Positions 15,957 to 26,369 of a stretch of DNA of 64,000 nucleotides are shown in pieces. The translations under genes and the position numbers were made by a program. Below the pieces are notes generated by a model. That model saw only the letters and a program-made list of their open reading frames with translations, ran no database searches and was not told the origin of the DNA. Source of the stretch: an uncultured Bacteroidota bacterium (GTDB lineage: Bacteria > Bacteroidota > Bacteroidia > Flavobacteriales > Flavobacteriaceae); the NCBI GenBank assembly GCA_902594745.1, contig CACJNF010000004.1, forward strand, positions 1 to 64,000, written 5' to 3'. The first letter of the stretch is position 1; each line of letters starts with the position of its first letter.

Positions 15957-16745
15957 ATGTTACAATTAAAGATATTTAAAACACTTCTAGTTTTTCTGAT
16001 ACTTATATCCTGTGAATCTAATGATGACACCAGTGAATGGATTAGTTTATTTGATGGTAAAAGTTTAGATGGTTGGGAGATGAAAATAGCTGGTTATGAA
16101 TTAAATGATAATTATAAAAATACTTTCAGAATTGGTGATGGAACTATCAAAGTAACATATGATGATTATGATTCATTTGATAGAAATTTTGGACATATTT
16201 TTTACACTAAAAAGAAGTTTAAAAATTATCATCTAAAACTTGATTATAGATTTTATGGCAAACATGTTAATTTATTTACAAATGAAAATGATGCCTGGAA
16301 TTATAAGAACAGTGGCGTGATGCTTCATTCAGAACATCCAAATCAAATGTTAATAGATCAAGGATTTCCAGTAAGTATAGAAGGACAATTTCTTGGAGGC
16401 TCTGGTGTAAATGATAGACCAACACTTAATATGTGTTCTCCTGGAACTGAAGTTGACATAGACGGAACTCAAGCTATGCAGCACTGTGTTAACTCTACTT
16501 CAAAAACAATTCATACTGAAGAGTGGGTGAGTGTTGAGTTCCTTGTTTTCTCTGATTCAATTGTTCACCACATAGTTGATAAAGACACAGTAATGTCATA
16601 CTCTAATATTCGTTATGGAGGAACATACTTGTCTGAAAACTTTACTGATAAAGTTGGAGATCCTTTAAAAGAGGGATATATATCTCTTCAATCTGAAGGC
16701 CATCCTATTGAGTTTAAAAATATTAGAGTTAAAGAATTAGATTAA
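15957..16745 (+). CDS. DUF1080-like (3-keto-disaccharide hydrolase) lipoprotein
   Basis: WISLFDGKSLDGWEM, NSGVMLHSEHPNQ, GYISLQSEGHPIEFKNIRVKEL. Confidence 0.85.
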   Translation: MLQLKIFKTLLVFLILISCESNDDTSEWISLFDGKSLDGWEMKIAGYELNDNYKNTFRIGDGTIKVTYDDYDSFDRNFGHIFYTKKKFKNYHLKLDYRFYGKHVNLFTNENDAWNYKNSGVMLHSEHPNQMLIDQGFPVSIEGQFLGGSGVNDRPTLNMCSPGTEVDIDGTQAMQHCVNSTSKTIHTEEWVSVEFLVFSDSIVHHIVDKDTVMSYSNIRYGGTYLSENFTDKVGDPLKEGYISLQSEGHPIEFKNIRVKELD

Positions 16746-16746
16746 T

Positions 16747-17028
16747 CTATAATATTTTACCCCAATCTCCTCCGGTGTATATTTCAATTATAGACCAAGC
16801 AAAGAATAAGCTAGTTATAATTATAAAAATTAGAGTGTAGAAAATCCAAAATAATTTTTTTCTAATTAAATAAAATAAAGATCCAACTATAAATGAAGGT
16901 ACATTAAGAATTAAAACAAGCATTAAAGGATCAATTAGAATAAATGACTCAAAGTCAAAGTTGTGGATTAAAAAGAAAACTAACCCCAAAATGTAGCTTA
17001 CAATTATATATGACTTTAACTTACTCAT
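16747..17028 (-). CDS. small multi-TM membrane protein
   Basis: ORF track; hydrophobic. Confidence 0.55.
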   Translation of the reverse strand: MSKLKSYIIVSYILGLVFFLIHNFDFESFILIDPLMLVLILNVPSFIVGSLFYLIRKKLFWIFYTLIFIIITSLFFAWSIIEIYTGGDWGKIL

Positions 17029-17066
17029 AAGAATTTATAAATTTATTAAAACAAAATAAAAGACGA

Positions 17067-17510
17067 ATGAATATTAGAGAAGCAAAAAAATCAGATTTAG
17101 ATCAACTATCAAAACTTTTTGATTCATATAGAATGTTCTATGGAAAAGAATCAAATATTGATATTTCTAAAAAATTTCTTGAAAGTCGACTAAGTAATAA
17201 AGATTCTAAAGTATTTATATGTGAAGTCAATAACATACTAACAGGTTTTGTACAATTATATCCCTTATTTTCGTCAACAAGAGTCAGCAAATACTGGCTT
17301 TTAAATGACTTATTTGTTGATAGTGAACATAGAGGTAAAGGATATTCAAAACTATTAATTGATCAAGCAAAAGAACTTGTTAAAGAGTCAAATGCATGTG
17401 GGATGATGCTTGAAACCGAAAAGTCAAATAAAATAGGTAATAATTTATATCCAAAAACAGGTTTTAAAATAAATGATTTGTCTAATTTTTATGAGTGGGT
17501 TCCTAATTAA
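17067..17510 (+). CDS. GNAT family N-acetyltransferase
   Basis: LNDLFVDSEHRGKGYSKLLIDQAKEL. Confidence 0.92.
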   Translation: MNIREAKKSDLDQLSKLFDSYRMFYGKESNIDISKKFLESRLSNKDSKVFICEVNNILTGFVQLYPLFSSTRVSKYWLLNDLFVDSEHRGKGYSKLLIDQAKELVKESNACGMMLETEKSNKIGNNLYPKTGFKINDLSNFYEWVPN

Positions 17511-19135
17511 GGATTTAAATTTTTTCTTAAAACTTCACCTGCCTTAAGTCCTATAAAATTAAAATTATCTACTGCTAACTTTCCATTTACTATTACATAC
17601 TTAATTCCATCTGGATACTGATGAGGTGATGTGAAAGTAGCATTATCTTTTACTGTGTTTTTATCGAAAATCGTTATATCTGCTTTCATACCTTTTTTTA
17701 TCAATCCCCTATCATTAATTCCAAAGGCGATTGCAGGAAGATGTGTCATTTTATAGATAGCTTCACTTAATTCTAGAACTTTATCTTCTCTTACGTACTT
17801 TCCTAAAACTCTGGGAAAGGTTCCATAAGCTCTAGGATGTGGGTGCCCAACTCCCGGCTCAGACAATCTTCCATCTGAAGCAATCATAGTATAAGGATAC
17901 TTCATTATATTTATAATATCTGATTCATCCATAGCATGAAAAATACATCCTGCCCCTCCATTCAATTCAGCTTCAATTACAAGTTTAGCTCCATTTTCAA
18001 CAGTAGGTTCTAAACCTTTCATTAATGCCCAATCTTTAAGAGTCCTTCCTTCAAGATCTGGATTCCAACTTACTCTTGAGAATTGAACTCTATTTAAATC
18101 ATTTCCTCCTCTATCATTTAAAATATTAAAGACTATTTCTTCCTCAATTTTTATTCTTGTTTCTTCATCAGATACTCTATTTTTAAATTCATCGCTACCA
18201 CCAGCTCTGGCCCATGTAGGAATTAATACATTTATACCTGTGTGACTTGCACTATATGGATACTGATCTGTCATAATTTTAATTCCTTTTTGTCTTGCTG
18301 AATCAACTAAGGAAAGAGTCATTTCACTTTTGCCCCACATTGGCTTTCCAATAACCTTATGATGTGTAAGGACTACATTTATATCAGCCTCTTTTGAAAT
18401 TTGAATTGCTTCATTAACAGCATCAATTATTTTTAATCCTTCATCTCTAAGATGAGTAGTATATATACCTCCCATTTTTGATATTTCTTTAGAAATTTCA
18501 ATCACTTCTTCAACTTTAGAAAAATTTCCAGGCAGATACTTTAACCCAGTGGAAATACCAAATGCACCTTCCTCCATAGCCTTACTTGCAAGCATCCTCA
18601 TTTCATTCAATTCACCTTCAGTTGGATCCCTATTTTCCAAGTTCATTACTACTCTTCTAATTTTATTATGACCAGTCAAAAATCCAACATTCATGCCAAC
18701 TCCAACTTTTTCAATAGAGTCTAGGAATTCTTTAAAACCATATTTCAATGGCACTCCTCTTCCATCTGGTCCTCCAAAACTTGTAGTTACACCTTGCCTT
18801 ACGTGACTTTCGCCATCTGAGAGATTTATAAAATTATCCATTGGATCAAGGTGAGCGTGTGTATCAATAAAACCAGGTGAGACTACCAGACCTGAAGCGT
18901 CAATTATTTTTAAGGCATTATTTGATTCAATATTTCCAATCCTAATTATCTCATCTCCTATAATTCCAATATCTTGAATTTTTGATTCACTTCCTGAACC
19001 ATCAAATACTTCTCCATTAATAATTACAATGTCATAATCTAAAGGTCCAATAACTCTTTTTGTTATGGATATTAAAGCAATAATTGCAATTATAAAGTAT
19101 ATATATGATAATATTCTCTGAGATGAAGCAGTCAT
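17507..19135 (-). CDS. N-acyl-D-amino-acid deacylase / D-aminoacylase family amidohydrolase
   Basis: GFIDTHAHLDP, GVTTSFGGPDG, TTHLRDEG, ASDGRLSEPGVGHPHPRAYGTFPRVLGKYV. Confidence 0.9.
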   Translation of the reverse strand: MTASSQRILSYIYFIIAIIALISITKRVIGPLDYDIVIINGEVFDGSGSESKIQDIGIIGDEIIRIGNIESNNALKIIDASGLVVSPGFIDTHAHLDPMDNFINLSDGESHVRQGVTTSFGGPDGRGVPLKYGFKEFLDSIEKVGVGMNVGFLTGHNKIRRVVMNLENRDPTEGELNEMRMLASKAMEEGAFGISTGLKYLPGNFSKVEEVIEISKEISKMGGIYTTHLRDEGLKIIDAVNEAIQISKEADINVVLTHHKVIGKPMWGKSEMTLSLVDSARQKGIKIMTDQYPYSASHTGINVLIPTWARAGGSDEFKNRVSDEETRIKIEEEIVFNILNDRGGNDLNRVQFSRVSWNPDLEGRTLKDWALMKGLEPTVENGAKLVIEAELNGGAGCIFHAMDESDIINIMKYPYTMIASDGRLSEPGVGHPHPRAYGTFPRVLGKYVREDKVLELSEAIYKMTHLPAIAFGINDRGLIKKGMKADITIFDKNTVKDNATFTSPHQYPDGIKYVIVNGKLAVDNFNFIGLKAGEVLRKNLNP

Positions 19136-19223
19136 TTTTTATATTTATTAAAATTTTGTTTACAGAAGGTAAATATTCTTTTAATTTTAACCAAGTTTCA
19201 TTTAACCCCCAATAGATAAAAAT

Positions 19224-20426
19224 ATGTCACAAGACAAAAGAGAGTTTGATATTATAATATGGGGAGCTTCCGGATTTACAGGTCGGCTTGTGGCTGAATA
19301 TTTATTTCAAAAATATAATTCTAAAGATTTAAAATGGGCAATAGCCGGAAGAGATAAAGCCAAATTAACATCTGTGAGAGATAGTTATCTAGATACTAGT
19401 ATACCAATTTTTATTGCAGATAGTTTTGATGAGGTATCACTAAATAAAGTTACAACGAGAACAAAGGTTATTTGTTCGACTGTTGGGCCATATTCAAAAT
19501 ATGGATCTTTAATTGTAAAGTCTTGTATAGAATCAGGTACTGATTATTGTGATCTAGCTGGAGAGTCTCAATGGATTAGAAAAATGATAGATTTATATCA
19601 TAAGAAGGCAGAGTCAAATCAAGTAAAAATTGTAAATAGTTGCGGGTTTGATTCAATACCCTCAGATATGGGTGTATACTTTATTTATAAAGATATTTTA
19701 AAGAAAGACCTACAAATTAGTATGAGAGTCGCTGGAGCAAAAGGAGGTTATAGTGGTGGTACATATGCAAGTATAAATAATATAATTAGCGAAGCTTCAA
19801 AAAATAAAGAGATTAGGAAGGATTTAATTAACCCATATGGTTTAAATCCAGAAGGAGAAAAAAAAGGGCCTGATAAAAGAGATTTGAACTCTGTAATTTT
19901 TGATAAAAAAATAAAAAAATGGATTGCTCCATTTTTGATGGCTGGAATTAATACAAAAATTGTGAGGAGATCTAATGCTCTATCAAATTATTCTTACGGA
20001 AAAAATTTTAGATATGATGAAGCTGTGTTGACTGGAGATGGATTTATGGGTAGAGTAAGAGGAGTCTTATTATCCATACCGTTAATTTTTCTAGCTGCAA
20101 AGCCTGGATCAATTATGAAGAGAATTTTTAATATTCTTTCACCTAATCCTGGCCAAGGTCCAAACAAAAAAGAAAGAGAATCTGGCTACTTTAATATAAG
20201 ATTCTATGTATTTAATGAGTCTATTACTTCAATTTATAAAGTTACTGGAGACAGAGATCCTGGATACGGTTCAACTTCTAAAATGCTTGCTGAAAGCGCT
20301 GTTTGTCTTGCCAAAGATTCCTTAAACAATTCTTATGGATTATTAACACCCTCAACTGCAATGGGTGGTGAAATTCTGCAAAGGCTTGAGTTGAATGCAG
20401 GGTTAAAATTTTCTAAAATTAAATAA
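19224..20426 (+). CDS. saccharopine dehydrogenase NADP-binding / trans-acting enoyl reductase family protein
   Basis: IIWGASGFTGRLVAEYL, CSTVGPYSKYGSLIVKSCIESGTDYCDLAGE. Confidence 0.88.
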   Translation: MSQDKREFDIIIWGASGFTGRLVAEYLFQKYNSKDLKWAIAGRDKAKLTSVRDSYLDTSIPIFIADSFDEVSLNKVTTRTKVICSTVGPYSKYGSLIVKSCIESGTDYCDLAGESQWIRKMIDLYHKKAESNQVKIVNSCGFDSIPSDMGVYFIYKDILKKDLQISMRVAGAKGGYSGGTYASINNIISEASKNKEIRKDLINPYGLNPEGEKKGPDKRDLNSVIFDKKIKKWIAPFLMAGINTKIVRRSNALSNYSYGKNFRYDEAVLTGDGFMGRVRGVLLSIPLIFLAAKPGSIMKRIFNILSPNPGQGPNKKERESGYFNIRFYVFNESITSIYKVTGDRDPGYGSTSKMLAESAVCLAKDSLNNSYGLLTPSTAMGGEILQRLELNAGLKFSKIK

Positions 20427-20514
20427 TGGTTAAGCTAAAATTTAAAAATTGTTATTTTTCTTAAAACATAGATAATTAGTTCTAAATATCGATGAAAATT
20501 TATGGGAAAATTCT

Positions 20515-20522
20515 TAATTTTG
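20515..20522 (+). promoter_or_regulatory. Bacteroidetes -7 box TAnnTTTG
   Basis: taattttg 28 nt upstream of ATG at 20550. Confidence 0.4.
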
Positions 20523-20549
20523 CACAAAATTTAAACCCATAAAAAAACC

Positions 20550-20873
20550 ATGAAAAATTTCATTATTTCTTTAACTCTTTTTATAAGTTCTTTATCATAT
20601 TCAGCTATTGAAAATCCTTCTAATATTTACGGATATTGGCTAAATAATGAAAGTGAAATATTATTAATTCAACTAGATAATTCTTTTACAAGAAGTGATA
20701 AGTTCTCAGTGCTTGCTGAGGGTAATTTAGAATTTATTAATGATAAAATTTTAGTCTACAGAACTGATACAAATGAAGAATATGCTTTAGAATATTTTCT
20801 TGGAAAAGAGACACTTGTTGTAATGAAGCCAAATTCTCAAGAAGCTTGGCTATTTTCAAGAATTGGTAACTAA
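20550..20873 (+). CDS. small secreted protein
   Basis: Signal peptide; IYGYWLNNESEILLIQL. Confidence 0.6.
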   Translation: MKNFIISLTLFISSLSYSAIENPSNIYGYWLNNESEILLIQLDNSFTRSDKFSVLAEGNLEFINDKILVYRTDTNEEYALEYFLGKETLVVMKPNSQEAWLFSRIGN

Positions 20874-20874
20874 C

Positions 20875-21324
20875 TTATTTATTTTTTAAGGGATACCAAG
20901 AGGATATTAAAGTAATAGGATGCCAACTTTTTGTATTGTTGCAAAAAATTAAATGTCTTGTAGACTTTGGTTCATATAGATTTCCTTTTTTGGAGTTTGA
21001 TATAATTTCTTTTTTTGAAAAGCTATCTTTCTCATTAGTAATTATCTTATCAGAAAAATAATTAACTAATGTGACTGGAGCTTTTTTATATCCTAGCTCT
21101 TTTAATGCAGTATATCTATGATGACCATCAATAATCATATTTGACTGACTGCAGATTAAGATTGTTGAGATTATAAGTTGATCATCTTTATACTTTAAAT
21201 TATCTTTTAAAACTTCCTTTTTATCTATCAGAACTTTCTCATGAGGAATAATATTTGAAATCTCAACCTCTTTAATTTCTTTAACTATATCATTATCTAT
21301 TTTAATTGAAAACATATTACTCAA
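20875..21324 (-). CDS. ParB/Srx-fold protein, SerK (free L-serine kinase)-like
   Basis: IIDGHHRYTALKELGYKKAPVTLVNY. Confidence 0.65.
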   Translation of the reverse strand: MSNMFSIKIDNDIVKEIKEVEISNIIPHEKVLIDKKEVLKDNLKYKDDQLIISTILICSQSNMIIDGHHRYTALKELGYKKAPVTLVNYFSDKIITNEKDSFSKKEIISNSKKGNLYEPKSTRHLIFCNNTKSWHPITLISSWYPLKNK

Positions 21325-22765
21325 TTATAGCTTCTGCTTCAATTTCCACAAGATAATCTTCCCCCACAAGATTAGCTTGAACTAATGTATTAGCAGGATT
21401 AATTTCTTTAAATCTTTTACCATGAGTTTCTGCAATATCTTTCCAATCATCCATGTTTTTTACAAAAATTCTTGTTCTAACAATATCACTTAGACTTCCA
21501 CCTAACGAGGAAACTGCTGCTTCTATCTTATCAATAATGAAGTTTGTTTGAGCAATAGGGTCATTTTTACCAATAACCTTTTCGTTATGAGTAGCTGTTG
21601 TTCCTGAGACAATTATTCTGTTACCATATTTAACTGCCCTTGAATAACTAGCCATTTCTTCCCAACTAGTATTACTTGATATATTTTCTCTTTTTTTTGT
21701 CACTTTAGAAATTGCATAAACTTTTGGCATTGAACTTAAATGATGACTTAAGTCACCAGATGCAGTAAGAAATGGAGGCTTTCTATACTCATCACCACAA
21801 TCTCCTGGAACTACATCTAATAAATTTAATGATTTAGATAATAGTTTCTTATCCTCTTCATTAAAATTAACATCGTATATTTTTTTGTTCTCGTTTATAT
21901 GATCGCTTTCTCCTAATCTTGCTCCAATTATAACTGAAGCAACATTTGGATCTTCAAGAATATATCTACTTGAAATATTTGAAATTGAAGTATTTTTTTT
22001 TATTGATAATTCATCTAAAGTTTCAAGGAGATTCTGAAATTTTTTCCATCCTCCTGTGACATCAATAAATCTTTTATATTTCATTTGAGACCAGTTTAGA
22101 TCATCACTAATTTTAGGTTCTTTCTTACCTAACCATTTTTTTGAGAGAAATCCTCCAGCAAGAGTTCCAAATGCAAATAATTTAATGCCAAATTCTTGAC
22201 AAATTTTTGACATTTCTCCACTTGCTCTTCTATCAAGTAATGAATAACATATTTGATTTGAAACTAATTTAATTCCACTAGATAATGCAATTCTTAAATG
22301 TGCTGAATCAAAATTTGTTACCCCAATATTTTTAATTAGTCCTTCACGTCTTAATTCATCAAGATAAAATAGAGCGTCAATCCAGCTTGGGTCAGAATAT
22401 TGCCAAGCATGAAATTGCATAAGGTCAATTTGAGGTTGATTCATCCTACTTAAAGATTTTAATACAGCAGCCTTTGTTAATTTTCTATCTATTTTTCCAG
22501 GGGCAGGCACCCATTTAGTGAAAAGATTTATATCAGAATTATTTTGGTAATTATTTTTAAAAACTCCTGCAATTATTTCACTAGACCCATAGTGATCTGC
22601 CATATCAAAAGAAGTAAATCCATTTTCAGCATATAAATTCATATACTTGGAAGTAATATTGGGATCTAATGTTTTACCATCTTTTTCCATATCAGCTATC
22701 TGCCATAGACCTATCAAAACTCTTGGAACTGAAAGCTTATCTGATATTTTAATTCTTTCTTGCAT
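21317..22765 (-). CDS. aldo/keto reductase - RidA (YjgF) fusion
   Basis: AKR: GFTSFDMADHYGSSEIIAG...MQFHAW...IKNIGVTNF; RidA: SRAVKYGNRIIVSGTTA...QTNFIIDKIEAAVSSLGGSLSDIVRTRIFVKNM...NPANTLVQANLVGEDYLVEIEAEAIIE. Confidence 0.9.
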   Translation of the reverse strand: MQERIKISDKLSVPRVLIGLWQIADMEKDGKTLDPNITSKYMNLYAENGFTSFDMADHYGSSEIIAGVFKNNYQNNSDINLFTKWVPAPGKIDRKLTKAAVLKSLSRMNQPQIDLMQFHAWQYSDPSWIDALFYLDELRREGLIKNIGVTNFDSAHLRIALSSGIKLVSNQICYSLLDRRASGEMSKICQEFGIKLFAFGTLAGGFLSKKWLGKKEPKISDDLNWSQMKYKRFIDVTGGWKKFQNLLETLDELSIKKNTSISNISSRYILEDPNVASVIIGARLGESDHINENKKIYDVNFNEEDKKLLSKSLNLLDVVPGDCGDEYRKPPFLTASGDLSHHLSSMPKVYAISKVTKKRENISSNTSWEEMASYSRAVKYGNRIIVSGTTATHNEKVIGKNDPIAQTNFIIDKIEAAVSSLGGSLSDIVRTRIFVKNMDDWKDIAETHGKRFKEINPANTLVQANLVGEDYLVEIEAEAIIE

Positions 22766-24234
22766 TACTCAGATGGTAAAGATTTAAAAATATGCTTATT
22801 GTTTCTTTTAATCTGTATCCATCGTATAAGAAAACATAATGATGCTAAAGTCATAACAATTAGATATATGAATGTTGAATGGAAATACCAAGCATCCACT
22901 TCTGATGTCAAATCTTTATATGTATGAATTACTAAAAAAATAACTATTACCACTGAGCCGAAGTATCCAATAATTTTTTGAAGTGTTCTATTTTTAAATA
23001 TTGTGATTTCTTTATATAGTGTTGGGTTAACCTTAGCGATTGTAATTACAGTAATACACATTAGTAAAAAATTTATCATCATTGAGGTTACCATTATATC
23101 AATACCAAGAAAAAAATCACCTGCGAAGTGAGAACCTATTGAACCAACACTTGCTACGACCCCAACAACAAATATTGATATATGTGGAGTATTATACTTT
23201 TCATGAATACTTGAAACTTTCTTAGGAAAAATTTTGTCTTTAGACCAAGCAAACATTAATCTTGATACAGATAAAATCATTGCAGGCAAGTCATTTATTA
23301 GTGCAATTGTTGCTCCGAGAATTATTAATATTCCCCAAAATGGTGGTAAAACATAACTTAAAAGTCCTGGTGCAGTAATATCCTTAATTAATGATTCATC
23401 AGCTACAAAGTTCCATGGCACAATATTATATACAGATATGGTAAAAAGTATATAATAAATTGAAACTATAAATATTGCCAGTAATATTGCTCTAGGAATA
23501 TTTTTAGTTGGATTTTTTGCTTCATTTCCAGTTTGAGCAATTGCATCGAAACCAATAAAACTTGAGAAAAGTAAAGTAGATGCAGTTAGAAAAACCCTCC
23601 AATCAAACTTTTTAAATTGAATTGAAGTTATTTCCCTTTTTTCAATTTCAAATACTGCTTCAATAAAATCATCTTGATTAAATAATACTCCCGAAACAAT
23701 AACTATACTACCGAGAGCAAACATTATGAATAACATTGGAATTAACGTATTTCTATAAAGCTTTCCGCCAATAATATTTACATATACAAATACCCATATT
23801 AAAATCAATGATATTGATAATCTTACATATCCTACTTCTAGAAAATCTGAAATACTTATTAAGCCTAAATTATAAAAGACGTCTCTTATGAATGGTACAA
23901 TAATATATGCAATGACTCCTATAACTATTGACAATCCAAACCATTGGGAAAAACTTGCTATAAATCCAAGATATGGGCTAAGTCCTCTGCTTGCATATAG
24001 ATAGCTTCCACCTGCTCTGGGCATTGAAGAGGATAAAATTGCATATGAGTATGCAGCAAAGATTGCAGGTACTGCGGCAAATAAAAATGCTGGGACTACA
24101 TATGGACCAATTCCCGGAACGTTCTTTTGAATCATAAATGGTATGACATTTATTGAGGCACCCATCATTGAACATATACCTGTGGCTGTAACAAGCATAA
24201 GTCCCATTTGTCTAAGAAGTTTTTTCTGGCTCAC
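22765..24234 (-). CDS. APC superfamily amino acid/amine permease
   Basis: ATGICSMMGASINVIPFM, GGSYLYASRGLSPYLGFIASFSQWFG, FSSFIGFDAIAQTGNEAKNPTKNIPRAIL. Confidence 0.93.
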   Translation of the reverse strand: MSQKKLLRQMGLMLVTATGICSMMGASINVIPFMIQKNVPGIGPYVVPAFLFAAVPAIFAAYSYAILSSSMPRAGGSYLYASRGLSPYLGFIASFSQWFGLSIVIGVIAYIIVPFIRDVFYNLGLISISDFLEVGYVRLSISLILIWVFVYVNIIGGKLYRNTLIPMLFIMFALGSIVIVSGVLFNQDDFIEAVFEIEKREITSIQFKKFDWRVFLTASTLLFSSFIGFDAIAQTGNEAKNPTKNIPRAILLAIFIVSIYYILFTISVYNIVPWNFVADESLIKDITAPGLLSYVLPPFWGILIILGATIALINDLPAMILSVSRLMFAWSKDKIFPKKVSSIHEKYNTPHISIFVVGVVASVGSIGSHFAGDFFLGIDIMVTSMMINFLLMCITVITIAKVNPTLYKEITIFKNRTLQKIIGYFGSVVIVIFLVIHTYKDLTSEVDAWYFHSTFIYLIVMTLASLCFLIRWIQIKRNNKHIFKSLPSE

Positions 24235-24296
24235 TTAAATATCTTTAAGTATCGCAAATTACATATATTTTATAACTAGTTTTTGTAAATTTAAAT

Positions 24297-24902
24297 ATGT
24301 CAACAAAATCTCATTGGGATAAAATTTACAAAGAAAAGAGTCCTAGTGAAGTGTCTTGGACACAAGAAGTTCCAGTTACATCAATCAAGTTTCTTGAGAA
24401 ATTTAATATTGATAAATCATCACCCATCATTGATGTTGGTGGGGGTGAGAGTAAATTTGTTGACTACCTGATTAACAACGGATACAAAAATATATCTGTA
24501 CTTGATATTTCTAAAAATGCTATCAACAAGGTTAAAGATAGATTAGGAAAAGATTCTGATAATGTAAATTGGATTGTTAGTGATATAAATGATTTTAATC
24601 CAAAAATTCAATACTCTTTTTGGCATGATCGAGCTGTATTTCATTTTTTAACTGAAAAGACAGAAATCAAAAGATATGTCAAAATAGTTAATGAATTTTC
24701 CAAAAATTTTGTTGTTGGTACTTTCTCTAAATCAGGGCCATTAAAATGCAGTGGTTTAGATATTTCACAGTATGATAAAGACTCTCTTGAAAAATTATTT
24801 TGTGATGGAGATCTATCAATTAATGATTATGAATATATAAATCATACAACTCCTTTTGAAACCACTCAAAATTTTATATTTTGCGGCTTCTCGTCAAAAT
24901 AA
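24297..24902 (+). CDS. class I SAM-dependent methyltransferase
   Basis: HWDKIYKEKSPSEVSWTQE, PIIDVGGGESKFVDYLI, WHDRAVFHFL. Confidence 0.88.
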   Translation: MSTKSHWDKIYKEKSPSEVSWTQEVPVTSIKFLEKFNIDKSSPIIDVGGGESKFVDYLINNGYKNISVLDISKNAINKVKDRLGKDSDNVNWIVSDINDFNPKIQYSFWHDRAVFHFLTEKTEIKRYVKIVNEFSKNFVVGTFSKSGPLKCSGLDISQYDKDSLEKLFCDGDLSINDYEYINHTTPFETTQNFIFCGFSSK

Positions 24903-24910
24903 ACTAATTA

Positions 24911-25942
24911 ATGGAATACAATAAACTACCTGGGACAAATATTGAAGTAAGTAAAATTTGTCTTGGTACTATGACATGGGGTAGACAAAATTCTGAGTCT
25001 GAAGCTTTTGAACAAATGGATTATAGTTTAGAGCACGGTGTAAACTTTTTTGATACTGCAGAATTATATCCAGTTCCTGCTACTCCTGAGAGATATGCTG
25101 ATACTGAAAGAATAATTGGCAATTGGTTATCATCAAGAAATAATAGAGAAAAAATCATATTAGCCTCAAAAATTGCTGGACCTGGAGATTACACAGCTCA
25201 TATTAGAAAAACAGGATTTAAAGGAAACTCAATTGAAGATGCTATAAATGGAAGTTTAAAAAGACTTAAAACTGATTACTTGGATTTATATCAACTTCAC
25301 TGGCCAGAAAGAATGACAAACTTTTTTGGAAAAAGAGGTTTTACATATGCTAATGATGGATGGGAAGATAACTTTAAAGAGATTTTGGAGAAACTAAAAA
25401 AACTAGTTGATGAGGGTAAAGTAAGACATGTTGGTTTATCAAATGAAAATCCTTGGGGATTCATGAAGTTTATTGAATATTCTAAAATTGGGTTACCTAA
25501 AATGATAACTATTCAAAATCCATATTCCCTTTTAAATAGACTTTTTGAAGTTGGTAATGCAGAAATATGTAAAAGAGAAAACGTTGGATTATTAGCATAT
25601 TCACCCCTAGGGTTTGGCGTGCTTTCTGGAAAATATAGAAATGGTGAAATGCCAGAAGATAGTAGGCTTAAGCTATTTCCAAATTTATCAAGATTCAGTA
25701 ATGAGAATTGTGCTAAGGCGATTGATATGTATTATGAAATATCGCAAAAACATAATATGACGTTAACAGAAATGTCACTTGCATTTGTTAATGATAGACC
25801 ATTTGTTACGAGTAATATTATAGGGGCTACTACAATGGATCAATTAAAAGAAAACATAAATAGTATTAATATAAAACTAACCGATGAAATTATCTCGGAG
25901 ATTAATTTAGTAAACGAGAAAATACCAAATCCAGCTCCATAA
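24911..25942 (+). CDS. aldo/keto reductase (Tas-like)
   Basis: ICLGTMTWGRQNSESEAFEQMDYSLEHGVNFFDTAELYPVPATPERY. Confidence 0.93.
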   Translation: MEYNKLPGTNIEVSKICLGTMTWGRQNSESEAFEQMDYSLEHGVNFFDTAELYPVPATPERYADTERIIGNWLSSRNNREKIILASKIAGPGDYTAHIRKTGFKGNSIEDAINGSLKRLKTDYLDLYQLHWPERMTNFFGKRGFTYANDGWEDNFKEILEKLKKLVDEGKVRHVGLSNENPWGFMKFIEYSKIGLPKMITIQNPYSLLNRLFEVGNAEICKRENVGLLAYSPLGFGVLSGKYRNGEMPEDSRLKLFPNLSRFSNENCAKAIDMYYEISQKHNMTLTEMSLAFVNDRPFVTSNIIGATTMDQLKENINSINIKLTDEIISEINLVNEKIPNPAP

Positions 25943-25951
25943 TTTTAAGAT

Positions 25952-26335
25952 TTAGAAATCTCTGTTTTCAAAATTATCATTCTTTGGATTTGGTCCAAAT
26001 TGATTTTCGCCTTGCTCTCCTTCTGTCACAAATAGAACTATAAGCCAAATAGCACCGATTATTGGGATTAATACAAGTAAGTAGTACCATCCAGATTTAC
26101 CTACATCGTGAAGTCTTCTTATTGCTACAGCTAAACTTGGGATAAACACTGCAAGACCATATCCTATATAAATAGGTCCATATCCGATTGGCCAGGTTGT
26201 TCCTAGCATATTGTCCAATAGCAGGCAGAAGATTGAAATAAGAGAATTGATAAAAACAAACATCCAATACTCCATTCTTCTGGATCTTCCTTTAAAATCA
26301 AAATAAGAATTGATTACTTTTAAATACCATTCCAT
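25952..26335 (-). CDS. DUF805 membrane protein
   Basis: YFDFKGRSRRMEYWMFVF, AIRRLHDVGKSGWYYLL. Confidence 0.9.
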   Translation of the reverse strand: MEWYLKVINSYFDFKGRSRRMEYWMFVFINSLISIFCLLLDNMLGTTWPIGYGPIYIGYGLAVFIPSLAVAIRRLHDVGKSGWYYLLVLIPIIGAIWLIVLFVTEGEQGENQFGPNPKNDNFENRDF

Positions 26336-26369
26336 TTGATTAATTTACAAAATAATTTTCTCTTGTCTA

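Noticed and set aside
23978-24175. 65-aa ORF inside the permease gene
   Set aside because: Out-of-frame overlap with a strongly supported APC permease.
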